Positions 21,070 to 30,436 are shown, numbered from the stretch's first letter. The stretch: 64,000 nt of DNA from DATATV01 sp035551355 (GCA_035551355.1 DASZNF010000086.1:33425-97424), one strand, 5' to 3'. The notes: a model not told the origin generated them from the letters alone. Program-made: numbers and translations.

Positions 21070-22287
21070 GTGCCGCTCTACCTGATCGCCGTCAACCCCA
21101 CCGATTCGGTGACCGACGGCTTCCTGCCCGCCGCAGGCGCACTCGGCCTCGAGGTCACCGTGCTGACCAACCAGCCCGCCGAACACCGCGCCGCCTACGC
21201 CGGCCACCCGGCTCCGCCGGACCACGTCATCGGCTGCGATGTCCACGATTTCCGGGAAATCATCGGGCAGCTCAGTCGACTGCCCCCACCCGACGCCATT
21301 TTCAGCAATTCCGACCACCTGCAAACCCAGACCGCGCTGACCGCCGAGTACTTCGGCCTGCCCGGCAAGAACTGGCCGGCCGCGGTGCGCACCAAGAACA
21401 AGGCGCAGATGCGCAGGCACCTGGCCGCGCACGACGGCGACCTGCCGGTGGTGTGGAGCGCCGAGCTGCCCGCCGAGGCCGATCCGGCCGTCCTGGTCCG
21501 GGACGAGCTGCCCTATCCGTGCGTGGTCAAGCCGCGCGAGGGGGTGGCCAGCGAGGACGTGGTGCTGGTGGCCGACGCGGTCGAGTTGGTGCTGCGCTGC
21601 CGGGAGATCCAGACCCGCCGCCCGGGCGCGGCCCTGGTCGTCGAGGAGTTCGTCGCCGGTCAGCTGCACACCCTGGAAACCCTGGGGGACGGGAAGAACT
21701 TGTGGGTGCTGGGCGGTTTCCGCACCGCGGTGTCCGCGCCGCCGTACTTCATCGAAGAGAACATGGTGTTCGATCCGCAGCCGCCGGCAGCGCAGGTGGA
21801 TTCGGTGCTGGCCCAACTGGCCGCGCTGGGCGTCGGCTTCGGCGCCTGCCACACCGAGTACGTGCTGGACGCCGGCGGGCAGGCCCGGTTGGTCGAGGTC
21901 AACTACCGGGTCGTCGGCGACCAGTGCGATCTGCTGCTGGCCGATCTGTTCGGCTATCCGTTGTTCGAGCGGGTGCTGCGGGTGCACCTGGGGGAGCCGC
22001 TGCCCGGCGAGTGGCAGCCGCGGCCGGACGCCCGGGCCCGGATCGACTACGTGTGCGCCGACGCCTCGGGCACCCTGGTGTCCGCGCCGGAGGCCGGGAA
22101 CTGGTTGCGGGACAACGGAATCCGGGTCACCTACCGGCCGGTGCGCGAGCTCGGCGCGCGCCGGGACAAGACCAACACCAACCGGGACTATCTGGGCATG
22201 CTGCGGATCACCGGCGCCGACCAGGCCGCGGTGGACGCGGCGGCGGCCGAGTTCCTGGCCACCCGGCGCTGGGAGATCCAGGCGTGA
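21070..22287 (+). CDS. ATP-grasp ligase, PvsA-like, siderophore operon
   Basis: ATP-grasp amide-bond-forming enzyme of 405 residues, first gene of the iron-box operon. An N-terminal Rossmann-like lobe (LYLIAVNPTDSVTDGFLPAA) is followed by the ATP-grasp core: YPCVVKPREGVASEDVVLV, LVVEEFVAGQLHTLETLG and the metal-binding ARLVEVNYRVVGDQCDLLL. In vibrioferrin biosynthesis PvsA, an ATP-grasp enzyme, provides the alanine/2-oxoglutarate amide unit; assigning that role here rests on the gene set, not on residues I can map. Start is GTG 21070. Its stop overlaps the next gene's GTG (GTGA at 22284-22287), so the products are translationally coupled. Confidence 0.85.
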   Translation: MPLYLIAVNPTDSVTDGFLPAAGALGLEVTVLTNQPAEHRAAYAGHPAPPDHVIGCDVHDFREIIGQLSRLPPPDAIFSNSDHLQTQTALTAEYFGLPGKNWPAAVRTKNKAQMRRHLAAHDGDLPVVWSAELPAEADPAVLVRDELPYPCVVKPREGVASEDVVLVADAVELVLRCREIQTRRPGAALVVEEFVAGQLHTLETLGDGKNLWVLGGFRTAVSAPPYFIEENMVFDPQPPAAQVDSVLAQLAALGVGFGACHTEYVLDAGGQARLVEVNYRVVGDQCDLLLADLFGYPLFERVLRVHLGEPLPGEWQPRPDARARIDYVCADASGTLVSAPEAGNWLRDNGIRVTYRPVRELGARRDKTNTNRDYLGMLRITGADQAAVDAAAAEFLATRRWEIQA

Positions 22288-23996
22288 CCGCGACCCGGTC
22301 CTCGTCCCGATCCGCCACCGAAGCGGAAATCCTGGTCGGCCGGGTGCTGGATGCCTTGCTGCGCGAGGATTTCCTGCGGATGCGCACCGCCGGGCGGATC
22401 GTCACCCGGGCCGACGGCGACTGGCTGCGGTTCCTGGTCGGCGACCGGGCGGCCGAGCTCGCGGTGCGGGAAGGCCGGTTCCAGTGCGTCTACGAGGTGC
22501 GCGATCCGGCGCTGGTGGTGGACGGCCAGCGGGTGGCCGGGCTGGACCCGGTGCTGGACGTGCTGGCCTGCGGCGTGAAACCGGTGGACCTGGACGGATT
22601 CGCCGACTTCCGGGCCGAGTGCGGGCAGGCCCTGGCCGCCGTGCGCGGTCAGGACGCGGCCCGGGAGGGCGTGGTCGCGGCGCTGCCCGAGCCGGGCCCG
22701 GGCCTGCTGACCGGACTGCGTTACGACACGCTGGCCGCGTACGAAGAGCACCCGGTGTACCCGACCGGCCGGTGCCGGCACGACCTGACCGAGGACGAAC
22801 TTCACCGGTATGCGCCCGAATTCGCGCCCCGGTTCACCCTCCGCTGGCTCGGCCTGCCCCCGGAACTCGTCGACCGGCAAGGGGAACTGCCCAACTGGTG
22901 GCCAGTGCACGAGGACCGGATCGCGGTCCCGGTGCACCCGCTGACCGCCGAGCGGCTGCTTCCCGAGCTGGCGGCCGATCTCGGGTTGGCCGACACCACG
23001 ACGATTTCCGCCGTGTCCGTGGCGCCGACGCTGTCCATGCGCACGGTCGCGGTGCTTGGTGATCCGGGCGTGCACATCAAGCTGCCGCTGCCCACCAGCA
23101 CGCTGGGCCGGCGCAACCGGCGCGGCATCAAACCGGGCACGCTGTCCGACGGCGCGATCACCGAACGGTTGCTGCGTATGGTGATCGCCCGCGAACCCCG
23201 GTTCGCCGACCGGGTGCTGCTGGCCGACGAACAGACCTACGCCCAGACCGGCCACGAATTCCTCGGCTTCCTGGTTCGTCGGCACCCGGCCGGGATCGGC
23301 GTGGCCGAGGTGGTGTCGGCCGCCGCGCTGCTCGCGCCCGACGCCACCGGCGCGACCGTGCTGGCCGGACTGGCCGACCGCTACTTCGACGGGGAACCGT
23401 TGGCGTTACTGGATTCCTACCTGACGCTGCTGTTCGACTGGCAGGTCACCCTGCTGGCCTACGGCATCGCGCTGGAATCCCACCAGCAGAACATCTCCCT
23501 GCTGCTGGACGCACCCGGCGGGCGCACCCGGCTGCGCCTGCTGATCCGGGACAACGACGGTCCGCGCCTGCATCCCGGGCGGCTGGCGGCGGCACTCGGC
23601 CCGGACGCGCCGGTCGCCGCGGGTTTCGACCGGATCGACGACCGGCGCATGGTGGTGGACCGGGTCGGGGCCCTGGTGGACGTGTTCACCACCATCACGG
23701 TCCATCTGTGTGCGGCGGCGCCGATGTTCGCGCTGCCCGCCGAGCAGGCCGAGGCCGGACTGGACCTGGTGCGGTCCCGGCTGGCCGAGGCGATCGGGGA
23801 AAGCCCGGACGCGCAACTGCTGCGCGATTCCGTGTTGGCCGCACCGGTTCTGCCGGTGAAGGCGATGGTCACCGCGGGAACGCTGCTGACCAAGCAGCGC
23901 TCCGGCGCGGTCGACATCAACAAGTTCTATCTCCGCTGCGGCCCCAACTACCTGCGCGCGTCCGGCGACACCGGACCCCGCCGCGCTGCTGGCTGA
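22284..23996 (+). CDS. NIS siderophore synthetase, IucA/IucC family (first copy)
   Basis: NRPS-independent siderophore synthetase of about 570 residues; it adenylates a carboxylate such as citrate and condenses it with an amine or alcohol. Family motifs: VPVHPLTAERLLPEL (HPWQ region), VAPTLSMRTVAVL (S-x-R-T), HIKLPLPTSTLGRRNRRG, the catalytic-site ALESHQQNISLLL (ExHxQN), and RLLIRDNDGPRL. A single TTA leucine codon at 23406-23408 is unusual for the genome. By position it corresponds to PvsB. Coupled to the ATP-grasp gene by a GTGA overlap; 48 bases separate it from the second synthetase, where pvsC would be in vibrioferrin operons. Confidence 0.92.
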   Translation: MTATRSSSRSATEAEILVGRVLDALLREDFLRMRTAGRIVTRADGDWLRFLVGDRAAELAVREGRFQCVYEVRDPALVVDGQRVAGLDPVLDVLACGVKPVDLDGFADFRAECGQALAAVRGQDAAREGVVAALPEPGPGLLTGLRYDTLAAYEEHPVYPTGRCRHDLTEDELHRYAPEFAPRFTLRWLGLPPELVDRQGELPNWWPVHEDRIAVPVHPLTAERLLPELAADLGLADTTTISAVSVAPTLSMRTVAVLGDPGVHIKLPLPTSTLGRRNRRGIKPGTLSDGAITERLLRMVIAREPRFADRVLLADEQTYAQTGHEFLGFLVRRHPAGIGVAEVVSAAALLAPDATGATVLAGLADRYFDGEPLALLDSYLTLLFDWQVTLLAYGIALESHQQNISLLLDAPGGRTRLRLLIRDNDGPRLHPGRLAAALGPDAPVAAGFDRIDDRRMVVDRVGALVDVFTTITVHLCAAAPMFALPAEQAEAGLDLVRSRLAEAIGESPDAQLLRDSVLAAPVLPVKAMVTAGTLLTKQRSGAVDINKFYLRCGPNYLRASGDTGPRRAAG

Positions 23997-24044
23997 CCGG
24001 CGGTCCCTTCCGCGTGCTCATCCACCGACAACAGGAGACGTTGA

Positions 24045-25727
24045 ATGTCCAGTGCCATCGACACCGCGCCGATCGCGCGGCCGGCCGGCGGTCTCGCTGA
24101 ACTCCGCGCCGAGGACGTCGTCGCGCACACCCTGCTCAACTGCTACCTCCGGGAAATGGCCCAGCCCGAACGCCAGGCCGTGCTGGACGGTGACACCCTG
24201 CGCATTCGCCTGCCCCGCACCGACGTGCTGCTGAGCGTCGCGGTCCGCCGGGCCGCGCTGTCCGGCGCCCACCGGTTCACCGGCCCGGCTTTGCTGGCCA
24301 ACGGAACGGACTGGACCGAACTGGGCTGGCGGCGGCTGGCCGAACTGCTGGCCGAGGAACTGCGCCGGGCCACCGGAGTGGCCAACGAGGAATTCCTCGA
24401 CCAGGTGGCGGGCAGCCACGCGGTGACCCGCACGCTGCTGCGAAATCCGCGCCCAGTCGTCGAACCGGACCAGCGCTACCTGGAATCCGAGCGGGCTTTG
24501 CTGCTGGGCCACCGGTTTCACCCCACGCCGAAGTCCCGGTCCGGGGCGAGCCGGGACTGGCCGTCCTACGCCCCGGAGACCGGCGCCACCATGACCGTGC
24601 GCCACCTCGCGGTGCGCGAGAACCTGGTGCGTCAGGAAACGCTGGCGCCGGACACATTGTCGGCCATGGACTCGCTGGGCGAAGTGCCCGACGGTTACCG
24701 GCTGCTGCCGGTGCATCCATGGCAGTACGAGTTGTTGCGCGGCAACGAAACGTTGAGCCGAGCGCTGCGCGACGGCGACCTGATCGATCTCGGGCCGGGC
24801 GAGCGAAGCTTCGCCGCGACCTCCTCGGTGCGCACCCTCTACGGCCGCGACGAATTCCTCAAGTTCAGTCTCAACGTGCGGATCACCAACTGTGTGCGGA
24901 AGAACTCGGCCTACGAACTGGCCGGTTCGGTGGCGCTGACCCGGCTGCTGGATCACGAACTGTCCGGCTGGCGCACCCGGTTTCCCGGTTGTGCGGTGTT
25001 GCGCGAACCCGGTTACCGCACAGTGGATCTGGCCGATTCCGAACTGCTGGAGGGCTTCGGCGTCATCGTCCGCGAAGGCCCGGGACGGCACCTGCTGCCG
25101 GGGGTGACGCCATTGCTGGCCGGGGCGATCGCCGACGAGTACGCCTGCTCCGGCGCTCAGGTGTCCCGGCTGCTCGGCGAACCCGCCACCGACCGGGTGC
25201 TGGCCTGGTGGTGGGCCTACCTGCGGCTGCTGCTGCCCCCGGTGCTGGCCGCGTTCTTCGCCCACGGCGTGGTGTTCGAGCCGCACCTGCAGAACGTGCT
25301 GGTCGGGGTGGACGCCGACGGGATGCCGGCCCAGGTTCTGTTGCGGGACCTGGAAGGCGCCAAGCTGGTCGACCACCGGCACACCGGATTCCTGCGCGAA
25401 TTGGACCCGGCAGTGGCCGGTCCGATGACCTACGACCCGGTCCGGGGCTGGCGGCGGGTGGCCTACTGCCTGCTGGTCAACCACGTCTCGGAAACCCTGG
25501 CCGCGCTGGCCGATCTGCGGCCCGAGCTGGAACCGGCACTGTGGCGGGCGGTGCGCGAGCAGCTGGCCGACTGCGCCGAAACGCACGACCACCCGGCCGA
25601 GCTGCGGGCGGTGCTGGCCGGGGTTCCGGTGCCGGCCAAGACGAATCTGCTCACCCGGTGGCGGCGCACCGGCGACCGGGAGGCGGGCTACCTGCCGCTG
25701 CCGTTGCCGCTGGGACCGGACGCGTGA
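24045..25727 (+). CDS. NIS siderophore synthetase, IucA/IucC family (second copy)
   Basis: Second NRPS-independent siderophore synthetase, 560 residues, ATG 24045 with AGGAG 7 bases upstream. Motifs: LLPVHPWQYELL, FAATSSVRTLYG, FLKFSLNVRITNCVRKNSAY, VVFEPHLQNVLVGV (ExHxQN) and VLLRDLEGAKLVD. It is only distantly similar to the first copy, as expected for enzymes acting at different steps (PvsB and PvsD in vibrioferrin assembly). Its stop overlaps the decarboxylase start (GTGA at 25724-25727). Confidence 0.93.
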   Translation: MSSAIDTAPIARPAGGLAELRAEDVVAHTLLNCYLREMAQPERQAVLDGDTLRIRLPRTDVLLSVAVRRAALSGAHRFTGPALLANGTDWTELGWRRLAELLAEELRRATGVANEEFLDQVAGSHAVTRTLLRNPRPVVEPDQRYLESERALLLGHRFHPTPKSRSGASRDWPSYAPETGATMTVRHLAVRENLVRQETLAPDTLSAMDSLGEVPDGYRLLPVHPWQYELLRGNETLSRALRDGDLIDLGPGERSFAATSSVRTLYGRDEFLKFSLNVRITNCVRKNSAYELAGSVALTRLLDHELSGWRTRFPGCAVLREPGYRTVDLADSELLEGFGVIVREGPGRHLLPGVTPLLAGAIADEYACSGAQVSRLLGEPATDRVLAWWWAYLRLLLPPVLAAFFAHGVVFEPHLQNVLVGVDADGMPAQVLLRDLEGAKLVDHRHTGFLRELDPAVAGPMTYDPVRGWRRVAYCLLVNHVSETLAALADLRPELEPALWRAVREQLADCAETHDHPAELRAVLAGVPVPAKTNLLTRWRRTGDREAGYLPLPLPLGPDA

Positions 25728-26890
25728 TCACCGAACCGGTGCGGGCCCGGCTGGCGGAGCTGCCCGACGAGGACCTGCCCGCCTATCTCTACGACCTCAC
25801 CGCGCTGGCCGAGCAGGTCGGCCGGGTGCGCGACTGCCTGCCCGATGAGGTCGAGCTTTACTATGCGGCCAAGGCGAATCCGGCCGAACCGGTGCTGCGG
25901 GTGCTGGCCGGGTTCGTGACCGGGATCGAGGTCGCCTCGGCCGGCGAACTGGCCCACGTCCGCGCGGCCTGCCCGGACGTGCCGCTGGCCTTCGGTGGTC
26001 CGGCCAAGAGCCCGGCCGAGATCGGCGCCGCCCTGGCCGCCGGGGCGCACCGGTTCCACGTGGAGAGCGAGCACGAACTGCGCCTGCTGTGCGCGCTGGC
26101 CGAACGGGCGGACGCACGCCCGGAAGTGCTGCTGCGGCTGAACTTCCCCATCGGGGTGGGGGATTCGGTCGCGCTGGCCATGGGCGGGCGGCCCAGCCCG
26201 TTCGGTCTCGACCCGGGCGCGGTGGCCGACTGCCTGCGCATCGTCGCCGGGCAGCGGCGGGTGCGGGTGGCCGGGGTGCACGCCCATCTGGCCAGCGGCC
26301 TGGACGCCACCGGGCAACTGGCCACCGCCCGCCGGATCGCCGACGCGGCCCGGAACACCGGGATTCCGTTGCGGGAACTGAACATCGGCGGCGGCATGCA
26401 GGTGGACTACGGTCGCCCGGCCGACCGGTTCGACTGGGCCGGGTTCGGGGCGGGCCTGAAGGAACTGGCCGCTGACGTGCCGGACACCCGGCTGCGCATC
26501 GAGCCGGGCCGGTCGCTGACCGCCTACTGCGGCTGGTACGCCGCGACCGTGGCCGACGTGAAACACAGCCAGGGCAAGGCCTTCGCCCTCATTCGCGGCG
26601 GCACGCACCACTTCCGCACCCCCGCGGCGAAGTCACACAGCCACCCGTTCGAGATAATCCACAATGGACAGTGGAGCTACGGGTGGTCGCGGCCGACCGC
26701 GCGGGACGAACCGGTGACCATCGCCGGGCAACTCTGCACGCCCAAGGACGTGCTGGCCCGGGACATTCCGGTGGAGCTGTTGCGGGCCGGGGACCGGGTG
26801 GTGTTCGGCCTGGCCGGGGCGTACGCCTGGAACATCTCGCACCACGAGTTCCTGATGCACCCCCGGCCCGGCTTCCACTACCTGGGCTAG
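25724..26890 (+). CDS. PLP-dependent fold-III decarboxylase, PvsE/SbnH-like
   Basis: Ornithine/diaminopimelate-decarboxylase-like enzyme of about 388 residues. PLP lysine is K50 in ELYYAAKANP; other motifs are GVHAHLASGLDATG, LNIGGGMQVDYG (phosphate loop), LRIEPGRSLTAYCGWY, and the active-site AGQLCTPKDVLARD. In NIS pathways such enzymes decarboxylate an amino acid already attached to citrate (SbnH), or serine-derived units in vibrioferrin (PvsE). Being the last gene of the iron-box operon supports that role over lysine biosynthesis. It converges on the S10 peptidase gene with a 6-base gap. No exporter, receptor or ferri-siderophore transporter gene is adjacent. Confidence 0.88.
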   Translation: MITEPVRARLAELPDEDLPAYLYDLTALAEQVGRVRDCLPDEVELYYAAKANPAEPVLRVLAGFVTGIEVASAGELAHVRAACPDVPLAFGGPAKSPAEIGAALAAGAHRFHVESEHELRLLCALAERADARPEVLLRLNFPIGVGDSVALAMGGRPSPFGLDPGAVADCLRIVAGQRRVRVAGVHAHLASGLDATGQLATARRIADAARNTGIPLRELNIGGGMQVDYGRPADRFDWAGFGAGLKELAADVPDTRLRIEPGRSLTAYCGWYAATVADVKHSQGKAFALIRGGTHHFRTPAAKSHSHPFEIIHNGQWSYGWSRPTARDEPVTIAGQLCTPKDVLARDIPVELLRAGDRVVFGLAGAYAWNISHHEFLMHPRPGFHYLG

Positions 26891-26896
26891 GAAGGA

Positions 26897-28372
26897 CTAC
26901 GAGGCGGACCGCACGAACCGGGACAGGTGCGCGGACTGGGCGATCCGGCTCGGCTCGTGCACGTACATCATGTGGCCCGCCTCGTAGTACTCCGACTCGA
27001 TGTTCGCTCGCAGCTCTCGCGGAATGGCCAGATGGGCCAGCACGTACTCGGCGGCGAAGTGCGGGGTCGCGCCGTCGTGGTAGCCGAACGCCACGTGCAC
27101 CCTCAGATGCGGGTTCGCCCGCATGGCCGCGGCCAGCCGGTCGGCCACGGTCACCGAGGAACCCTCGAACTCCTTGTAGGACCAGGGTTGCACCCGCCGG
27201 GTCAGCACCTCGTAGGGCAGATCGTTGACATACTCCAGTTCCGTGCGCACGTAGTGGTTCAGCGCCGCGGTGTACGGGCCGAGGTAGGCCGTGTAGGACG
27301 GGTCCTCGCTGAAGTGCTCCCGTCCGTAGTCGGTGTCCGGCCCGGTGAACCGCGCGTCCAGCCGGCCGGTCACCAATCGCTTGTCCCGCAACAGTTCCGT
27401 GAAGAACCGCACATGCTCCACCCGCAGGTCGACCCGGTCGACGTAATCGGCCGACAACCCGGTCAGCGACGCCACCTTCGCCACCGCGGCCGCCCGTTCC
27501 TCGTCGGTCAGCCGGTCGCCCTGGTGCAGCGCCCACAGGTAGTCGCGGGCCGCGTACTCCTCGGCCTCGGCCACCACCTCGGCCAGCGAGCGATCCCCGT
27601 GCCGACCGTGATAGTGCGCGATGGCCGCGTAGGTGGGCAGGAACAGCGCGAACGGCAGGTCGTTGCCCCTGGTGAACCGAATGGTGCCCATGTCAAGCAC
27701 CGAGGAGATCAGCATGATCCCGTTGAGGTACATGCCATAGCGCTCCTGCAGATGCTCGGCCAGCCCGGCCGCGCGCAGCGTGCCGTAGGACTCGCCGGCC
27801 AGGAACTTCGGCGACATCCACCGGCCGTTGCGCGAGGTCCACAACCGGATCACCTCGCCGACCGACTCCAGATCACCGGTGAAACCATGGTAATCGGTCG
27901 GTTTGCCGCCTTTGACCGCACGGGAGTAGCCGGTGGACACCGGGTCGATGAACACCAGATCGCTGTCCGCCAACAGGGATTCGGTGTTGTCCACCAGGTC
28001 GTAGGGCGGCGGTCGCAGCGCCCCCGCGTCGCTGGACACCACCCGGCGCGGCCCCAGCAGTCCCAGGTGCAGCCACACGCTGGACGAGCCCGGCCCGCCG
28101 TTGAACGCGAAGGTCACCGGGCGGGTGCGCGGATCGGCGCCGTCCAGGGTGTAGGCGGTCAGGAACACCTCGGCCTCGGCCTTGTGCCCGTCGAACTTGC
28201 CCTCCTCCACGGCTTCCTTGCGCACCACGATCCGGCCGGAGGTCGCGGTGTAGGCCAGGGTGTCCGCGCCGATGGTCAGGCTGTGCGTGGTGGCGACCAG
28301 ATCATCGGTCGGTTCGAGGGTGGTGTCCTTGGCCTTCGGGTCGGCCTGCTCGTCCGGGGTGCGCTCTGCCAT
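26897..28372 (-). CDS. S10 family serine carboxypeptidase-like protein
   Basis: Alpha/beta-hydrolase peptidase of about 491 residues. Signatures: FAFNGGPGSSSVWLHLG (oxyanion), VFIDPVSTGYSR, the nucleophile FLAGESYGTLRA, and the histidine region YYEAGHMMYVHEPS. ATG 28372 is chosen because the three residues before it add nothing recognisable. No signal peptide is seen, so it may be cytoplasmic, unlike eukaryotic S10 enzymes. It probably removes C-terminal residues from peptides; the link with the neighbouring siderophore operon is only positional. Confidence 0.88.
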   Translation of the reverse strand: MAERTPDEQADPKAKDTTLEPTDDLVATTHSLTIGADTLAYTATSGRIVVRKEAVEEGKFDGHKAEAEVFLTAYTLDGADPRTRPVTFAFNGGPGSSSVWLHLGLLGPRRVVSSDAGALRPPPYDLVDNTESLLADSDLVFIDPVSTGYSRAVKGGKPTDYHGFTGDLESVGEVIRLWTSRNGRWMSPKFLAGESYGTLRAAGLAEHLQERYGMYLNGIMLISSVLDMGTIRFTRGNDLPFALFLPTYAAIAHYHGRHGDRSLAEVVAEAEEYAARDYLWALHQGDRLTDEERAAAVAKVASLTGLSADYVDRVDLRVEHVRFFTELLRDKRLVTGRLDARFTGPDTDYGREHFSEDPSYTAYLGPYTAALNHYVRTELEYVNDLPYEVLTRRVQPWSYKEFEGSSVTVADRLAAAMRANPHLRVHVAFGYHDGATPHFAAEYVLAHLAIPRELRANIESEYYEAGHMMYVHEPSRIAQSAHLSRFVRSAS

Positions 28373-28747
28373 GCCGATCACCCTAATCCGCGGAACATCG
28401 CGCCGGACCCGGCCGGATGAGGCGTTCTGCCTGCATGAGAGCGCGGCTCCCGCTGCTGTCTCGGCGGGTTGGGCGTGGTTTTGGTCACTGGTCTCATCGC
28501 CGCACTGGTCCCCACCCGCCGCAACATCACCATGATCGAAGTGCCCGGATTGGTCGGAACCACCGCCCTGATTTTGAGCGTTCCGCGACTGTCCGCTCGC
28601 TCTCGGTGATGTTACTTCCCGGTAGGGCGGGGTCCCCGCGCGATCTCTCTCGGAGTTGATCCTGCTGTACAGCTCGATTCAGCGACTGCGGTCACATGTG
28701 GCCCGGGTGGTTCGACGACGGTTGCCTCGCAGTGCGACCATAGGTAC
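28373..28747. other. Intergenic region upstream of ndh
   Basis: No firm gene. A 44-codon hydrophobic reading frame (28475-28609, plus strand) is the only coding candidate. The last 130 bases before ndh should contain its promoter; a TAGGTA immediately before the ATG is too close to serve as a -10 element for that start. Confidence 0.4.
28475..28609 (+). CDS. Possible small hydrophobic peptide (uncertain)
   Basis: GTG-initiated frame of 44 codons, with one hydrophobic stretch at each end of a central IEVPGLVG segment and a basic C-terminus (RLSARSR). No clear ribosome binding site. G/C in third codon positions is about 70%, lower than in neighbouring genes, so it could be a gene remnant or chance. 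Reported only because its composition is protein-like while the surrounding frames are not. Confidence 0.2.
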   Translation: MVLVTGLIAALVPTRRNITMIEVPGLVGTTALILSVPRLSARSR

Positions 28748-30073
28748 ATGGCCGCAGCTAAATCACAACCCGCACGGATCCTGATCCTCGGCGGAGGTTA
28801 CGTGGGGCTGTACACCGCGCTGGGTCTGCAGAAGAAGCTGCGCCTGCGTGAGGCGTCAGTCACGCTGGTCGACCCGCAGCCGCACATGACCTACCAGCCC
28901 TTCCTGCCGGAGGCCGCCGCCGGAGCCATCGAGCCCCGGCACGTGGTTGTGCCGCTGCGCCGGACGCTGCGCAAGTGCCATGTCGTCACCGCGCGCGTCA
29001 CCAAGGTCGACAACGCCGCCAAGCGGGTCACCGTCGAGGCGATCGACGGCCACGTCGAGGAGATCGGCTACGACATCCTCGTGGTCGCGCTCGGCTCGAC
29101 CCCGCGCCTGCTGCCCATTCCGGGCCTGGCCGAGCACGGCATCTCGTTCAAGACCGTGGGCGAGGCCATCTTCCTGCGCAACCACGTGCTGTCCCGGATG
29201 GACCTCGCGGCCAGCACGCTGGACCCGGAGCTGCGCAAGCGGCTGCTCACCTTCACCGTGGTCGGCGGCGGCTTCGCCGGTATCGAGGTGCTCAGCGAAC
29301 TCGAGGACATGACCCGGTTCGCCACCCGCTACTACGACAACATCGAGCCGGAGGACCTCCGCTGGGTGCTGGTCGAGGCGGCCGGCCGGATCCTGCCCGA
29401 GGTGCGCGAGAGCCTCGGCGTGTGGACGGTCGAGCAGCTGGAGGGCCGCGGCATCGAGATCTACCTGTCGACCTTCGCCAAGTCGTTCGAGAACGGCGTG
29501 GTGCAGCTGTCCGACGGCACCGAGTTCGCCAGCGACACCATCGTGTGGACCGCGGGCGTCAAGGCCAACCCGGTGCTCAACAGCACCGACCTGCCGCTGG
29601 ACGAGCGGGGCCGGCTCAAGGCCAACGCCACCATGCAGGTCGTGGACACTCCCGGGGTGTGGACCGCCGGTGACTGTGCCGCGGTGCCCGACCTCTCCCG
29701 CACCGAGCAGGACCCGAACGCCACCTGCGCGCCCAACGCGCAGCACGCGGTGCGCCAGGCCATGCACCTGTCCAAGAACATCATCGCGGCGATCCGCGGC
29801 GGCCGGCCGACCGACTACTACCACAAGAACGTCGGCTCGGTGGCCAGCCTGGGCCTGCACAAGGGCGTCGCGGACACCTACGACGTCAAGGTCAAGGGCA
29901 TCCTGGCCTGGTTCATGCACCGCGCCTACCACGTCAGCCGGATGCCCACGTTCAACCGCAAGGTGCGCATCCAGCTCGACTGGGCGGTCAACGGCCTGTT
30001 CCGGCGGGAGATCATCTCGCTGGGTCAGATCAACGACCCGAAGGCCGAGTTCAACCGCGCCTCGCAGAGCTGA
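28748..30073 (+). CDS. ndh: Type II NADH dehydrogenase (non-proton-pumping)
   Basis: Single-subunit flavoenzyme of 441 residues that passes electrons from NADH to menaquinone at the membrane face. N-terminal FAD site RILILGGGYVGLYTALGLQ; second dinucleotide fold TVVGGGFAGIEVLSELEDM; FAD-binding GVWTAGDCAAVPD; and the C-terminal amphipathic membrane-contact region (about 370-440, KGILAWFMHRAYHVSRMP). Length and motifs fit mycobacterial Ndh. It appears monocistronic, with a 363-base regulatory gap before the next gene. Confidence 0.93.
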   Translation: MAAAKSQPARILILGGGYVGLYTALGLQKKLRLREASVTLVDPQPHMTYQPFLPEAAAGAIEPRHVVVPLRRTLRKCHVVTARVTKVDNAAKRVTVEAIDGHVEEIGYDILVVALGSTPRLLPIPGLAEHGISFKTVGEAIFLRNHVLSRMDLAASTLDPELRKRLLTFTVVGGGFAGIEVLSELEDMTRFATRYYDNIEPEDLRWVLVEAAGRILPEVRESLGVWTVEQLEGRGIEIYLSTFAKSFENGVVQLSDGTEFASDTIVWTAGVKANPVLNSTDLPLDERGRLKANATMQVVDTPGVWTAGDCAAVPDLSRTEQDPNATCAPNAQHAVRQAMHLSKNIIAAIRGGRPTDYYHKNVGSVASLGLHKGVADTYDVKVKGILAWFMHRAYHVSRMPTFNRKVRIQLDWAVNGLFRREIISLGQINDPKAEFNRASQS

Positions 30074-30436
30074 CCTGCCATTCGCCCGGGGTCTGACCTG
30101 GGCGGATCCGGTACGGACCAGCGGCTACCCGAAGCTGGTCCGGCGATGGTCCGGTGTTGTTTCCGGGAAAACCGAACGGTAACCAGCCCGCCACCGGTAA
30201 ACTCGGCACCTGAACTACCCGCCGATCAGGTGACCTTGTTACCCGTTCGGGCTACCTTGCGGTTGGTTTCCGCGAGAGTAGTAACGAACGGGCTAATGTT
30301 CCGATCTCTACGGTAGTTCATTCGGGGGAACGGCTGCGCACGGATGTAGTCGCGCCTTGACAGCACGTAGCGTGAAAAGCAGACTACGAGTCGTGCGTCA
30401 CCCGAAAGAGTGAACGCGACCGTGGAGCGGAGTGTC
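30074..30436. promoter_or_regulatory. Long upstream region of the peptide/ATP-grasp unit
   Basis: No gene seen. CGAACGG(G)TAA-type motifs occur at 30173-30182 (plus), 30239-30249 (minus) and 30285-30295 (plus), a possible operator set. TTGACA at 30357-30362 is a -35 candidate with a poor -10; TAGCGT at 30368-30373 resembles the -10 seen at other genes here. GGAGCGGAG at 30424-30432 is the ribosome binding site of the 40-residue peptide gene. Confidence 0.5.

Noticed and set aside
21453..22283. Upstream in-frame extension of the first siderophore synthetase through the ATP-grasp gene
   Set aside because: It is the overlapping +1 frame of the ATP-grasp gene; the GTG at 22284 with its GTGA overlap is the natural start.
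25724..26890. Annotation as diaminopimelate decarboxylase LysA for lysine biosynthesis
   Set aside because: It is the last gene of an iron-box siderophore operon with GTGA overlap; NIS-associated decarboxylases (PvsE, SbnH) share this fold and explain the context better.
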